Source: Procambarus clarkii (Eukaryota > Arthropoda > Malacostraca > Decapoda > Cambaridae). Taken from it: a DNA stretch of 64,000 nt. The first letter of the stretch is position 1. The number at the start of each line of letters is the position of its first letter. The translations under genes and the position numbers were made by a program. This document shows, one piece after another, positions 44,701 through 60,200 of the stretch. The DNA is taken from NCBI RefSeq assembly GCF_040958095.1, contig NC_091209.1:13195424-13259423 (forward strand), given 5' to 3'. Below the pieces are notes generated by a model. It ran no database searches. It was not told where the DNA came from and saw nothing but the letters and a program-made list of their open reading frames with translations.

Positions 44701-47700
44701 AGAACAATACATATGTTCTTATAAGTATCATACATATACCCTTATAACTACCATACATATGCCCTTATAAGTACCATAAATGCCCATATAAGTACCATTC
44801 ATATGCCAATATAGGTACCATACAAATGCCTTTATAAGTAGCATACATATGCCCATATACGCACCATGCATAGTAGTCTCTAAATACATGAGGAATATTG
44901 ATATAATGTTATTTTGATTATCCATTTATTATTTAGCTCATTTTGATTATTATTACATTTTTTAAAACTCATTTTCCTTAGTAATTTGTTGAGAAAACAC
45001 GATGATAGGTTTGATATTTGAGGTGGCTGTATCTCAGTAAATATGGCTGTATAGGCGTTAATATTTAAAATTAGCAAAGAAAGCCTTTACAGAAAGAAAG
45101 GTAAATTGCTGTGGTAAACACAATGGTACCATTTTCAAAACGATTCTATGGCTGGTTTTGATTTTGAGTTTTGTGAAAAATGACGATTTCGCCAGGGCTC
45201 GGATTCTTGGCAGGCGGCGGGCTGTATGTACCCCATCTTTGTCTTCGTCCGCTGGTCAAGTTTTTATTACTTGATTTAATCATTGTCTATCTTCTATATC
45301 TATAAAATACGGATGACTGTCTGTGTAAGGTAAAAGGTACGTAAGTACCATAGAGGTACGTAAGTACATAAGTACCAAACACATACCCATAAAGGTACCA
45401 TACTCAATCCCATATAAGTGTCATACATATGCCCATATAAGAACAATACATATGCCCATTGAGGTACCATACAAAAGCTCTTATAAGTAACATACATATG
45501 CCCAAAAAGGTACCATACTTATGCCCTTATAAGAACAATACATATGTTCTTATAAGTATCATACATATACCCTTATAACTACCATACATATGCCCTTATA
45601 AGTACCATAAATGCCCATATAAGTACCATTCATATGCCAATATAGGTACCATACAAATGCCTTTATAAGTAGCATACATATGCCCATATACGCACCATGC
45701 ATAGTAGTCTCTAAATACATGAGGAATATTGATATAATGTTATTTTGATTATCCATTTATTATTTAGCTCATTTTGATTATTATTACATTTTTTAAAACT
45801 CATTTTCCTTAGTAATTTGTTGAGAAAACACGATGATAGGTTTGATATTTGAGGTGGCTGTATCTCAGTAAATATGGCTGTATAGGCGTTAATATTTAAA
45901 ATTAGCAAAGAAAGCCTTTACAGAAAGAAAGGTAAATTGCTGTGGTAAACACAATGGTACCATTTTCAAAACGATTCTATGGCTGGTTTTGATTTTGAGT
46001 TTTGTGAAAAATGACGATTTCGCCAGGGCTCGGATTCTTGGCAGGCGGCGGGCTGTATGTACCCCATCTTTGTCTTCGTCCGCTGGTCAAGTTTTTATTA
46101 CTTGATTTAATCATTGTCTATCTTCTATATCTATAAAATACGGATGACTGTCTGTGTAAGGTAAAAGGTACGTAAGTACCATAGAGGTACGTAAGTACAT
46201 AAGTACCAAACACATACCCATAAAGGTACCATACTCAATCCCATATAAGTGTCATACATATGCCCATATAAGAACAATACATATGCCCATTGAGGTACCA
46301 TACAAAAGCTCTTATAAGTAACATACATATGCCCAAAAAGGTACCATACTTATGCCCTTATAAGAACAATACATATGTTCTTATAAGTATCATACATATA
46401 CCCTTATAACTACCATACATATGCCCTTATAAGTACCATAAATGCCCATATAAGTACCATTCATATGCCAATATAGGTACCATACAAATGCCTTTATAAG
46501 TAGCATACATATGCCCATATACGCACCATGCATAGTAGTCTCTAAATACATGAGGAATATTGATATAATGTTATTTTGATTATCCATTTATTATTTAGCT
46601 CATTTTGATTATTATTACATTTTTTAAAACTCATTTTCCTTAGTAATTTGTTGAGAAAACACGATGATAGGTTTGATATTTGAGGTGGCTGTATCTCAGT
46701 AAATATGGCTGTATAGGCGTTAATATTTAAAATTAGCAAAGAAAGCCTTTACAGAAAGAAAGGTAAATTGCTGTGGTAAACACAATGGTACCATTTTCAA
46801 AACGATTCTATGGCTGGTTTGATTTTGAGTTTTGTGAAAAATGACGATTTCGCCAGGGCTCGGATTCTTGGCAGGCGGCGGGCTGTATGTACCCCATCTT
46901 TGTCTTCGTCCGCTGGTCAAGTTTTTATTACTTGATTTAATCATTGTCTATCTTCTATATCTATAAAATACGGATGACTGTCTGTGTAAGGTAAAAGGTA
47001 CGTAAGTACCATAGAGGTACGTAAGTACATAAGTACCAAACACATACCCATAAAGGTACCATACTCAATCCCATATAAGTGTCATACATATGCCCATATA
47101 AGAACAATACATATGCCCATTGAGGTACCATACAAAAGCTCTTATAAGTAACATACATATGCCCAAAAAGGTACCATACTTATGCCCTTATAAGAACAAT
47201 ACATATGTTCTTATAAGTATCATACATATACCCTTATAACTACCATACATATGCCCTTATAAGTACCATAAATGCCCATATAAGTACCATTCATATGCCA
47301 ATATAGGTACCATACAAATGCCTTTATAAGTAGCATACATATGCCCATATACGCACCATGCATAGTAGTCTCTAAATACATGAGGAATATTGATATAATG
47401 TTATTTTGATTATCCATTTATTATTTAGCTCATTTTGATTATTATTACATTTTTTAAAACTCATTTTCCTTAGTAATTTGTTGAGAAAACACGATGATAG
47501 GTTTGATATTTGAGGTGGCTGTATCTCAGTAAATATGGCTGTATAGGCGTTAATATTTAAAATTAGCAAAGAAAGCCTTTACAGAAAGAAAGGTAAATTG
47601 CTGTGGTAAACACAATGGTACCATTTTCAAAACGATTCTATGGCTGGTTTTGATTTTGAGTTTTGTGAAAAATGACGATTTCGCCAGGGCTCGGATTCTT

Positions 47701-47756
47701 GGCAGGCGGCGGGCTGTATGTACCCCATCTTTGTCTTCGTCCGCTGGTCAAGTTTT

Positions 47757-48256
47757 NNNNNNNNNNNNNNNNNNNNNNNNNNNNNNNNNNNNNNNNNNNN
47801 NNNNNNNNNNNNNNNNNNNNNNNNNNNNNNNNNNNNNNNNNNNNNNNNNNNNNNNNNNNNNNNNNNNNNNNNNNNNNNNNNNNNNNNNNNNNNNNNNNNN
47901 NNNNNNNNNNNNNNNNNNNNNNNNNNNNNNNNNNNNNNNNNNNNNNNNNNNNNNNNNNNNNNNNNNNNNNNNNNNNNNNNNNNNNNNNNNNNNNNNNNNN
48001 NNNNNNNNNNNNNNNNNNNNNNNNNNNNNNNNNNNNNNNNNNNNNNNNNNNNNNNNNNNNNNNNNNNNNNNNNNNNNNNNNNNNNNNNNNNNNNNNNNNN
48101 NNNNNNNNNNNNNNNNNNNNNNNNNNNNNNNNNNNNNNNNNNNNNNNNNNNNNNNNNNNNNNNNNNNNNNNNNNNNNNNNNNNNNNNNNNNNNNNNNNNN
48201 NNNNNNNNNNNNNNNNNNNNNNNNNNNNNNNNNNNNNNNNNNNNNNNNNNNNNNNN
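47757..48256. other. Assembly gap of exactly 500 N inside the satellite
   Basis: The unit is interrupted after caagtttt and resumes at atacttatgccc. In every complete unit these two points are 250 bp apart, so the real gap must be 250 bp or 250 plus a multiple of 831. The 500 N are a placeholder. Confidence 0.97.
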
Positions 48257-51200
48257 ATACTTATGCCCTTATAAGAACAATACATATGTTCTTATAAGTA
48301 TCATACATATACCCTTATAACTACCATACATATGCCCTTATAAGTACCATAAATGCCCATATAAGTACCATTCATATGCCAATATAGGTACCATACAAAT
48401 GCCTTTATAAGTAGCATACATATGCCCATATACGCACCATGCATAGTAGTCTCTAAATACATGAGGAATATTGATATAATGTTATTTTGATTATCCATTT
48501 ATTATTTAGCTCATTTTGATTATTATTACATTTTTTAAAACTCATTTTCTTTAGTAATTTGTTGAGAAAACACGATGATAGGTTTGATATTTGAGGTGGC
48601 TGTATCTCAGTAAATATGGCTGTATAGGCGTTAATATTTAAAATTAGCAAAGAAAGCCTTTACAGAAAGAAAGGTAAATTGCTGTGGTAAACACAATGGT
48701 ACCATTTTCAAAACGATTCTATGGCTGGTTTTGATTTTGAGTTTTGTGAAAAATGACGATTTCGCCAGGGCTCGGATTCTTGGCAGGCGGCGGGCTGTAT
48801 GTACCCCATCTTTGTCTTCGTCCGCTGGTCAAGTTTTTATTACTTGATTTAATCATTGTCTATCTTCTATATCTATAAAATACGGATGACTGTCTGTGTA
48901 AGGTAAAAGGTACGTAAGTACCATAGAGGTACGTAAGTACATAAGTACCAAACACATACCCATAAAGGTACCATACTCAATCCCATATAAGTGTCATACA
49001 TATGCCCATATAAGAACAATACATATGCCCATTGAGGTACCATACAAAAGCTCTTATAAGTAACATACATATGCCCAAAAAGGTACCATACTTATGCCCT
49101 TATAAGAACAATACATATGTTCTTATAAGTATCATACATATACCCTTATAACTACCATACATATGCCCTTATAAGTACCATAAATGCCCATATAAGTACC
49201 ATTCATATGCCAATATAGGTACCATACAAATGCCTTTATAAGTAGCATACATATGCCCATATACGCACCATGCATAGTAGTCTCTAAATACATGAGGAAT
49301 ATTGATATAATGTTATTTTGATTATCCATTTATTATTTAGCTCATTTTGATTATTATTACATTTTTTAAAACTCATTTTCCTTAGTAATTTGTTGAGAAA
49401 ACACGATGATAGGTTTGATATTTGAGGTGGCTGTATCTCAGTAAATATGGCTGTATAGGCGTTAATATTTAAAATTAGCAAAGAAAGCCTTTACAGAAAG
49501 AAAGGTAAATTGCTGTGGTAAACACAATGGTACCATTTTCAAAACGATTCTATGGCTGGTTTTGATTTTGAGTTTTGTGAAAAATGACGATTTCGCCAGG
49601 GCTGGGATTCTTGGCAGGCGGCGGGCTGTATGTACCCCATCTTTGTCTTCGTCCGCTGGTCAAGTTTTTATTACTTGATTTAATCATTGTCTATCTTCTA
49701 TATCTATAAAATACGGATGACTGTCTGTGTAAGGTAAAAGGTACGTAAGTACCATAGAGGTACGTAAGTACATAAGTACCAAACACATACCCATAAAGGT
49801 ACCATACTCAATCCCATATAAGTGTCATACATATGCCCATATAAGAACAATACATATGCCCATTGAGGTACCATACAAAAGCTCTTATAAGTAACATACA
49901 TATGCCCAAAAAGGTACCATACTTATGCCCTTATAAGAACAATACATATGTTCTTATAAGTATCATACATATACCCTTATAACTACCATACATATGCCCT
50001 TATAAGTACCATAAATGCCCATATAAGTACCATTCATATGCCAATATAGGTACCATACAAATGCCTTTATAAGTAGCATACATATGCCCATATACGCACC
50101 ATGCATAGTAGTCTCTAAATACATGAGGAATATTGATATAATGTTATTTTGATTATCCATTTATTATTTAGCTCATTTTGATTATTATTACATTTTTTAA
50201 AACTCATTTTCCTTAGTAATTTGTTGAGAAAACACGAAGATAGGTTTGATATTTGAGGTGGCTGTATCTCAGTAAATATGGCTGTATAGGCGTTAATATT
50301 TAAAATTAGCAAAGAAAGCCTTTACAGAAAGAAAGGTAAATTGCTGTGGTAAACACAATGGTACCATTTTCAAAACGATTCTATGGCTGGTTTTGATTTT
50401 GAGTTTTGTGAAAAATGACGATTTCGCCAGGGCTCGGATTCTTGGCAGGCGGCGGGCTGTATGTACCCCATCTTTGTCTTCGTCCGCTGGTCAAGTTTTT
50501 ATTACTTGATTTAATCATTGTCTATCTTCTATATCTATAAAATACGGATGACTGTCTGTGTAAGGTAAAAGGTACGTAAGTACCATAGAGGTACGTAAGT
50601 ACATAAGTACCAAACACATACCCATAAAGGTACCATACTCAATCCCATATAAGTGTCATACATATGCCCATATAAGAACAATACATATGCCCATTGAGGT
50701 ACCATACAAAAGCTCTTATAAGTAACATACATATGCCCAAAAAGGTACCATACTTATGCCCTTATAAGAACAATACATATGTTCTTATAAGTATCATACA
50801 TATACCCTTATAACTACCATACATATGCCCTTATAAGTACCATAAATGCCCATATAAGTACCATTCATATGCCAATATAGGTACCATACAAATGCCTTTA
50901 TAAGTAGCATACATATGCCCATATACGCACCATGCATAGTAGTCTCTAAATACATGAGGAATATTGATATAATGTTATTTTGATTATCCATTTATTATTT
51001 AGCTCATTTTGATTATTATTACATTTTTAAAACTCATTTTCCTTAGTAATTTGTTGAGAAAACACGATGATAGGTTTGATATTTGAGGTGGCTGTATCTC
51101 AGTAAATATGGCTGTATAGGCGTTAATATTTAAAATTAGCAAAGAAAGCCTTTACAGAAAGAAAGGTAAATTGCTGTGGTAAACACAATGGTACCATTTT

Positions 51201-54200
51201 CAAAACGATTCTATGGCTGGTTTTGATTTTGAGTTTTGTGAAAAATGACGATTTCGCCAGGGCTCGGATTCTTGGCAGGCGGCGGGCTGTATGTACCCCA
51301 TCTTTGTCTTCGTCCGCTGGTCAAGTTTTTATTACTTGATTTAATCATTGTCTATCTTCTATATCTATAAAATACGGATGACTGTCTGTGTAAGGTAAAA
51401 GGTACGTAAGTACCATAGAGGTACGTAAGTACATAAGTACCAAACACATACCCATAAAGGTACCATACTCAATCCCATATAAGTGTCATACATATGCCCA
51501 TATAAGAACAATACATATGCCCATTGAGGTACCATACAAAAGCTCTTATAAGTAACATACATATGCCCAAAAAGGTACCATACTTATGCCCTTATAAGAA
51601 CAATACATATGTTCTTATAAGTATCATACATATACCCTTATAACTACCATACATATGCCCTTATAAGTACCATAAATGCCCATATAAGTACCATTCATAT
51701 GCCAATATAGGTACCATACAAATGCCTTTATAAGTAGCATACATATGCCCATATACGCACCATGCATAGTAGTCTCTAAATACATGAGGAATATTGATAT
51801 AATGTTATTTTGATTATCCATTTATTATTTAGCTCATTTTGATTATTATTACATTTTTTAAAACTCATTTTCCTTAGTAATTTGTTGAGAAAACACGAAG
51901 ATAGGTTTGATATTTGAGGTGGCTGTATCTCAGTAAATATGGCTGTATAGGCGTTAATATTTAAAATTAGCAAAGAAAGCCTTTACAGAAAGAAAGGTAA
52001 ATTGCTGTGGTAAACACAATGGTACCATTTTCAAAACGATTCTATGGCTGGTTTTGATTTTGAGTTTTGTGAAAAATGACGATTTCGCCAGGGCTCGGAT
52101 TCTTGGCAGGCGGCGGGCTGTATGTACCCCATCTTTGTCTTCGTCCGCTGGTCAAGTTTTTATTACTTGATTTAATCATTGTCTATCTTCTATATCTATA
52201 AAATACGGATGACTGTCTGTGTAAGGTAAAAGGTACGTAAGTACCATAGAGGTACGTAAGTACATAAGTACCAAACACATACCCATAAAGGTACCATACT
52301 CAATCCCATATAAGTGTCATACATATGCCCATATAAGAACAATACATATGCCCATTGAGGTACCATACAAAAGCTCTTATAAGTAACATACATATGCCCA
52401 AAAAGGTACCATACTTATGCCCTTATAAGAACAATACATATGTTCTTATAAGTATCATACATATACCCTTATAACTACCATACATATGCCCTTATAAGTA
52501 CCATAAATGCCCATATAAGTACCATTCATATGCCAATATAGGTACCATACAAATGCCTTTATAAGTAGCATACATATGCCCATATACGCACCATGCATAG
52601 TAGTCTCTAAATACATGAGGAATATTGATATAATGTTATTTTGATTATCCATTTATTATTTAGCTCATTTTGATTATTATTACATTTTTTAAAACTCATT
52701 TTCCTTAGTAATTTGTTGAGAAAACACGATGATAGGTTTGATATTTGAGGTGGCTGTATCTCAGTAAATATGGCTGTATAGGCGTTAATATTTAAAATTA
52801 GCAAAGAAAGCCTTTACAGAAAGAAAGGTAAATTGCTGTGGTAAACACAATGGTACCATTTTCAAAACGATTCTATGGCTGGTTTTGATTTTGAGTTTTG
52901 TGAAAAATGACGATTTCGCCAGGGCTCGGATTCTTGGCAGGCGGCGGGCTGTATGTACCCCATCTTTGTCTTCGTCCGCTGGTCAAGTTTTTATTACTTG
53001 ATTTAATCATTGTCTATCTTCTATATCTATAAAATACGGATGACTGTCTGTGTAAGGTAAAAGGTACGTAAGTACCATAGAGGTACGTAAGTACATAAGT
53101 ACCAAACACATACCCATAAAGGTACCATACTCAATCCCATATAAGTGTCATACATATGCCCATATAAGAACAATACATATGCCCATTGAGGTACCATACA
53201 AAAGCTCTTATAAGTAACATACATATGCCCAAAAAGGTACCATACTTATGCCCTTATAAGAACAATACATATGTTCTTATAAGTATCATACATATACCCT
53301 TATAACTACCATACATATGCCCTTATAAGTACCATAAATGCCCATATAAGTACCATTCATATGCCAATATAGGTACCATACAAATGCCTTTATAAGTAGC
53401 ATACATATGCCCATATACGCACCATGCATAGTAGTCTCTAAATACATGAGGAATATTGATATAATGTTATTTTGATTATCCATTTATTATTTAGCTCATT
53501 TTGATTATTATTACATTTTTTAAAACTCATTTTCCTTAGTAATTTGTTGAGAAAACACGATGATAGGTTTGATATTTGAGGTGGCTGTATCTCAGTAAAT
53601 ATGGCTGTATAGGCGTTAATATTTAAAATTAGCAAAGAAAGCCTTTACAGAAAGAAAGGTAAATTGCTGTGGTAAACACAATGGTACCATTTTCAAAACG
53701 ATTCTATGGCTGGTTTTGATTTTGAGTTTTGTGAAAAATGACGATTTCGCCAGGGCTCGGATTCTTGGCAGGCGGCGGGCTGTATGTACCCCATCTTTGT
53801 CTTCGTCCGCTGGTCAAGTTTTTATTACTTGATTTAATCATTGTCTATCTTCTATATCTATAAAATACGGATGACTGTCTGTGTAAGGTAAAAGGTACGT
53901 AAGTACCATAGAGGTACGTAAGTACATAAGTACCAAACACATACCCATAAAGGTACCATACTCAATCCCATATAAGTGTCATACATATGCCCATATAAGA
54001 ACAATACATATGCCCATTGAGGTACCATACAAAAGCTCTTATAAGTAACATACATATGCCCAAAAAGGTACCATACTTATGCCCTTATAAGAACAATACA
54101 TATGTTCTTATAAGTATCATACATATACCCTTATAACTACCATACATATGCCCTTATAAGTACCATAAATGCCCATATAAGTACCATTCATATGCCAATA

Positions 54201-57200
54201 TAGGTACCATACAAATGCCTTTATAAGTAGCATACATATGCCCATATACGCACCATGCATAGTAGTCTCTAAATACATGAGGAATATTGATATAATGTTA
54301 TTTTGATTATCCATTTATTATTTAGCTCATTTTGATTATTATTACATTTTTTAAAACTCATTTTCCTTAGTAATTTGTTGAGAAAACACGATGATAGGTT
54401 TGATATTTGAGGTGGCTGTATCTCAGTAAATATGGCTGTATAGGCGTTAATATTTAAAATTAGCAAAGAAAGCCTTTACAGAAAGAAAGGTAAATTGCTG
54501 TGGTAAACACAATGGTACCATTTTCAAAACGATTCTATGGCTGGTTTTGATTTTGAGTTTTGTGAAAAATGACGATTTCGCCAGGGCTCGGATTCTTGGC
54601 AGGCGGCGGGCTGTATGTACCCCATCTTTGTCTTCGTCCGCTGGTCAAGTTTTTATTACTTGATTTAATCATTGTCTATCTTCTATATCTATAAAATACG
54701 GATGACTGTCTGTGTAAGGTAAAAGGTACGTAAGTACCATAGAGGTACGTAAGTACATAAGTACCAAACACATACCCATAAAGGTACCATACTCAATCCC
54801 ATATAAGTGTCATACATATGCCCATATAAGAACAATACATATGCCCATTGAGGTACCATACAAAAGCTCTTATAAGTAACATACATATGCCCAAAAAGGT
54901 ACCATACTTATGCCCTTATAAGAACAATACATATGTTCTTATAAGTATCATACATATACCCTTATAACTACCATACATATGCCCTTATAAGTACCATAAA
55001 TGCCCATATAAGTACCATTCATATGCCAATATAGGTACCATACAAATGCCTTTATAAGTAGCATACATATGCCCATATACGCACCATGCATAGTAGTCTC
55101 TAAATACATGAGGAATATTGATATAATGTTATTTTGATTATCCATTTATTATTTAGCTCATTTTGATTATTATTACATTTTTTAAAACTCATTTTCCTTA
55201 GTAATTTGTTGAGAAAACACGATGATAGGTTTGATATTTGAGGTGGCTGTATCTCAGTAAATATGGCTGTATAGGCGTTAATATTTAAAATTAGCAAAGA
55301 AAGCCTTTACAGAAAGAAAGGTAAATTGCTGTGGTAAACACAATGGTACCATTTTCAAAACGATTCTATGGCTGGTTTTGATTTTGAGTTTTGTGAAAAA
55401 TGACGATTTCGCCAGGGCTCGGATTCTTGGCAGGCGGCGGGCTGTATGTACCCCATCTTTGTCTTCGTCCGCTGGTCAAGTTTTTATTACTTGATTTAAT
55501 CATTGTCTATCTTCTATATCTATAAAATACGGATGACTGTCTGTGTAAGGTAAAAGGTACGTAAGTACCATAGAGGTACGTAAGTACATAAGTACCAAAC
55601 ACATACCCATAAAGGTACCATACTCAATCCCATATAAGTGTCATACATATGCCCATATAAGAACAATACATATGCCCATTGAGGTACCATACAAAAGCTC
55701 TTATAAGTAACATACATATGCCCAAAAAGGTACCATACTTATGCCCTTATAAGAACAATACATATGTTCTTATAAGTATCATACATATACCCTTATAACT
55801 ACCATACATATGCCCTTATAAGTACCATAAATGCCCATATAAGTACCATTCATATGCCAATATAGGTACCATACAAATGCCTTTATAAGTAGCATACATA
55901 TGCCCATATACGCACCATGCATAGTAGTCTCTAAATACATGAGGAATATTGATATAATGTTATTTTGATTATCCATTTATTATTTAGCTCATTTTGATTA
56001 TTATTACATTTTTTAAAACTCATTTTCCTTAGTAATTTGTTGAGAAAACACGATGATAGGTTTGATATTTGAGGTGGCTGTATCTCAGTAAATATGGCTG
56101 TATAGGCGTTAATATTTAAAATTAGCAAAGAAAGCCTTTACAGAAAGAAAGGTAAATTGCTGTGGTAAACACAATGGTACCATTTTCAAAACGATTCTAT
56201 GGCTGGTTTTGATTTTGAGTTTTGTGAAAAATGACGATTTCGCCAGGGCTCGGATTCTTGGCAGGCGGCGGGCTGTATGTACCCCATCTTTGTCTTCGTC
56301 CGCTGGTCAAGTTTTTATTACTTGATTTAATCATTGTCTATCTTCTATATCTATAAAATACGGATGACTGTCTGTGTAAGGTAAAAGGTACGTAAGTACC
56401 ATAGAGGTACGTAAGTACATAAGTACCAAACACATACCCATAAAGGTACCATACTCAATCCCATATAAGTGTCATACATATGCCCATATAAGAACAATAC
56501 ATATGCCCATTGAGGTACCATACAAAAGCTCTTATAAGTAACATACATATGCCCAAAAAGGTACCATACTTATGCCCTTATAAGAACAATACATATGTTC
56601 TTATAAGTATCATACATATACCCTTATAACTACCATACATATGCCCTTATAAGTACCATAAATGCCCATATAAGTACCATTCATATGCCAATATAGGTAC
56701 CATACAAATGCCTTTATAAGTAGCATACATATGCCCATATACGCACCATGCATAGTAGTCTCTAAATACATGAGGAATATTGATATAATGTTATTTTGAT
56801 TATCCATTTATTATTTAGCTCATTTTGATTATTATTACATTTTTTAAAACTCATTTTCCTTAGTAATTTGTTGAGAAAACACGATGATAGGTTTGATATT
56901 TGAGGTGGCTGTATCTCAGTAAATATGGCTGTATAGGCGTTAATATTTAAAATTAGCAAAGAAAGCCTTTACAGAAAGAAAGGTAAATTGCTGTGGTAAA
57001 CACAATGGTACCATTTTCAAAACGATTCTATGGCTGGTTTTGATTTTGAGTTTTGTGAAAAATGACGATTTCGCCAGGGCTCGGATTCTTGGCAGGCGGC
57101 GGGCTGTATGTACCCCATCTTTGTCTTCGTCCGCTGGTCAAGTTTTTATTACTTGATTTAATCATTGTCTATCTTCTATATCTATAAAATACGGATGACT

Positions 57201-60200
57201 GTCTGTGTAAGGTAAAAGGTACGTAAGTACCATAGAGGTACGTAAGTACATAAGTACCAAACACATACCCATAAAGGTACCATACTCAATCCCATATAAG
57301 TGTCATACATATGCCCATATAAGAACAATACATATGCCCATTGAGGTACCATACAAAAGCTCTTATAAGTAACATACATATGCCCAAAAAGGTACCATAC
57401 TTATGCCCTTATAAGAACAATACATATGTTCTTATAAGTATCATACATATACCCTTATAACTACCATACATATGCCCTTATAAGTACCATAAATGCCCAT
57501 ATAAGTACCATTCATATGCCAATATAGGTACCATACAAATGCCTTTATAAGTAGCATACATATGCCCATATACGCACCATGCATAGTAGTCTCTAAATAC
57601 ATGAGGAATATTGATATAATGTTATTTTGATTATCCATTTATTATTTAGCTCATTTTGATTATTATTACATTTTTTAAAACTCATTTTCCTTAGTAATTT
57701 GTTGAGAAAACACGATGATAGGTTTGATATTTGAGGTGGCTGTATCTCAGTAAATATGGCTGTATAGGCGTTAATATTTAAAATTAGCAAAGAAAGCCTT
57801 TACAGAAAGAAAGGTAAATTGCTGTGGTAAACACAATGGTACCATTTTCAAAACGATTCTATGGCTGGTTTTGATTTTGAGTTTTGTGAAAAATGACGAT
57901 TTCGCCAGGGCTCGGATTCTTGGCAGGCGGCGGGCTGTATGTACCCCATCTTTGTCTTCGTCCGCTGGTCAAGTTTTTATTACTTGATTTAATCATTGTC
58001 TATCTTCTATATCTATAAAATACGGATGACTGTCTGTGTAAGGTAAAAGGTACGTAAGTACCATAGAGGTACGTAAGTACATAAGTACCAAACACATACC
58101 CATAAAGGTACCATACTCAATCCCATATAAGTGTCATACATATGCCCATATAAGAACAATACATATGCCCATTGAGGTACCATACAAAAGCTCTTATAAG
58201 TAACATACATATGCCCAAAAAGGTACCATACTTATGCCCTTATAAGAACAATACATATGTTCTTATAAGTATCATACATATACCCTTATAACTACCATAC
58301 ATATGCCCTTATAAGTACCATAAATGCCCATATAAGTACCATTCATATGCCAATATAGGTACCATACAAATGCCTTTATAAGTAGCATACATATGCCCAT
58401 ATACGCACCATGCATAGTAGTCTCTAAATACATGAGGAATATTGATATAATGTTATTTTGATTATCCATTTATTATTTAGCTCATTTTGATTATTATTAC
58501 ATTTTTTAAAACTCATTTTCCTTAGTAATTTGTTGAGAAAACACGATGATAGGTTTGATATTTGAGGTGGCTGTATCTCAGTAAATATGGCTGTATAGGC
58601 GTTAATATTTAAAATTAGCAAAGAAAGCCTTTACAGAAAGAAAGGTAAATTGCTGTGGTAAACACAATGGTACCATTTTCAAAACGATTCTATGGCTGGT
58701 TTTGATTTTGAGTTTTGTGAAAAATGACGATTTCGCCAGGGCTCGGATTCTTGGCAGGCGGCGGGCTGTATGTACCCCATCTTTGTCTTCGTCCGCTGGT
58801 CAAGTTTTTATTACTTGATTTAATCATTGTCTATCTTCTATATCTATAAAATACGGATGACTGTCTGTGTAAGGTAAAAGGTACGTAAGTACCATAGAGG
58901 TACGTAAGTACATAAGTACCAAACACATACCCATAAAGGTACCATACTCAATCCCATATAAGTGTCATACATATGCCCATATAAGAACAATACATATGCC
59001 CATTGAGGTACCATACAAAAGCTCTTATAAGTAACATACATATGCCCAAAAAGGTACCATACTTATGCCCTTATAAGAACAATACATATGTTCTTATAAG
59101 TATCATACATATACCCTTATAACTACCATACATATGCCCTTATAAGTACCATAAATGCCCATATAAGTACCATTCATATGCCAATATAGGTACCATACAA
59201 ATGCCTTTATAAGTAGCATACATATGCCCATATACGCACCATGCATAGTAGTCTCTAAATACATGAGGAATATTGATATAATGTTATTTTGATTATCCAT
59301 TTATTATTTAGCTCATTTTGATTATTATTACATTTTTTAAAACTCATTTTCCTTAGTAATTTGTTGAGAAAACACGATGATAGGTTTGATATTTGAGGTG
59401 GCTGTATCTCAGTAAATATGGCTGTATAGGCGTTAATATTTAAAATTAGCAAAGAAAGCCTTTACAGAAAGAAAGGTAAATTGCTGTGGTAAACACAATG
59501 GTACCATTTTCAAAACGATTCTATGGCTGGTTTTGATTTTGAGTTTTGTGAAAAATGACGATTTCGCCAGGGCTCGGATTCTTGGCAGGCGGCGGGCTGT
59601 ATGTACCCCATCTTTGTCTTCGTCCGCTGGTCAAGTTTTTATTACTTGATTTAATCATTGTCTATCTTCTATATCTATAAAATACGGATGACTGTCTGTG
59701 TAAGGTAAAAGGTACGTAAGTACCATAGAGGTACGTAAGTACATAAGTACCAAACACATACCCATAAAGGTACCATACTCAATCCCATATAAGTGTCATA
59801 CATATGCCCATATAAGAACAATACATATGCCCATTGAGGTACCATACAAAAGCTCTTATAAGTAACATACATATGCCCAAAAAGGTACCATACTTATGCC
59901 CTTATAAGAACAATACATATGTTCTTATAAGTATCATACATATACCCTTATAACTACCATACATATGCCCTTATAAGTACCATAAATGCCCATATAAGTA
60001 CCATTCATATGCCAATATAGGTACCATACAAATGCCTTTATAAGTAGCATACATATGCCCATATACGCACCATGCATAGTAGTCTCTAAATACATGAGGA
60101 ATATTGATATAATGTTATTTTGATTATCCATTTATTATTTAGCTCATTTTGATTATTATTACATTTTTTAAAACTCATTTTCCTTAGTAATTTGTTGAGA

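Noticed and set aside
47638-48320. Long open frames of 200-215 codons across the N run
   Set aside because: They are translations of N with a few real codons at the ends.
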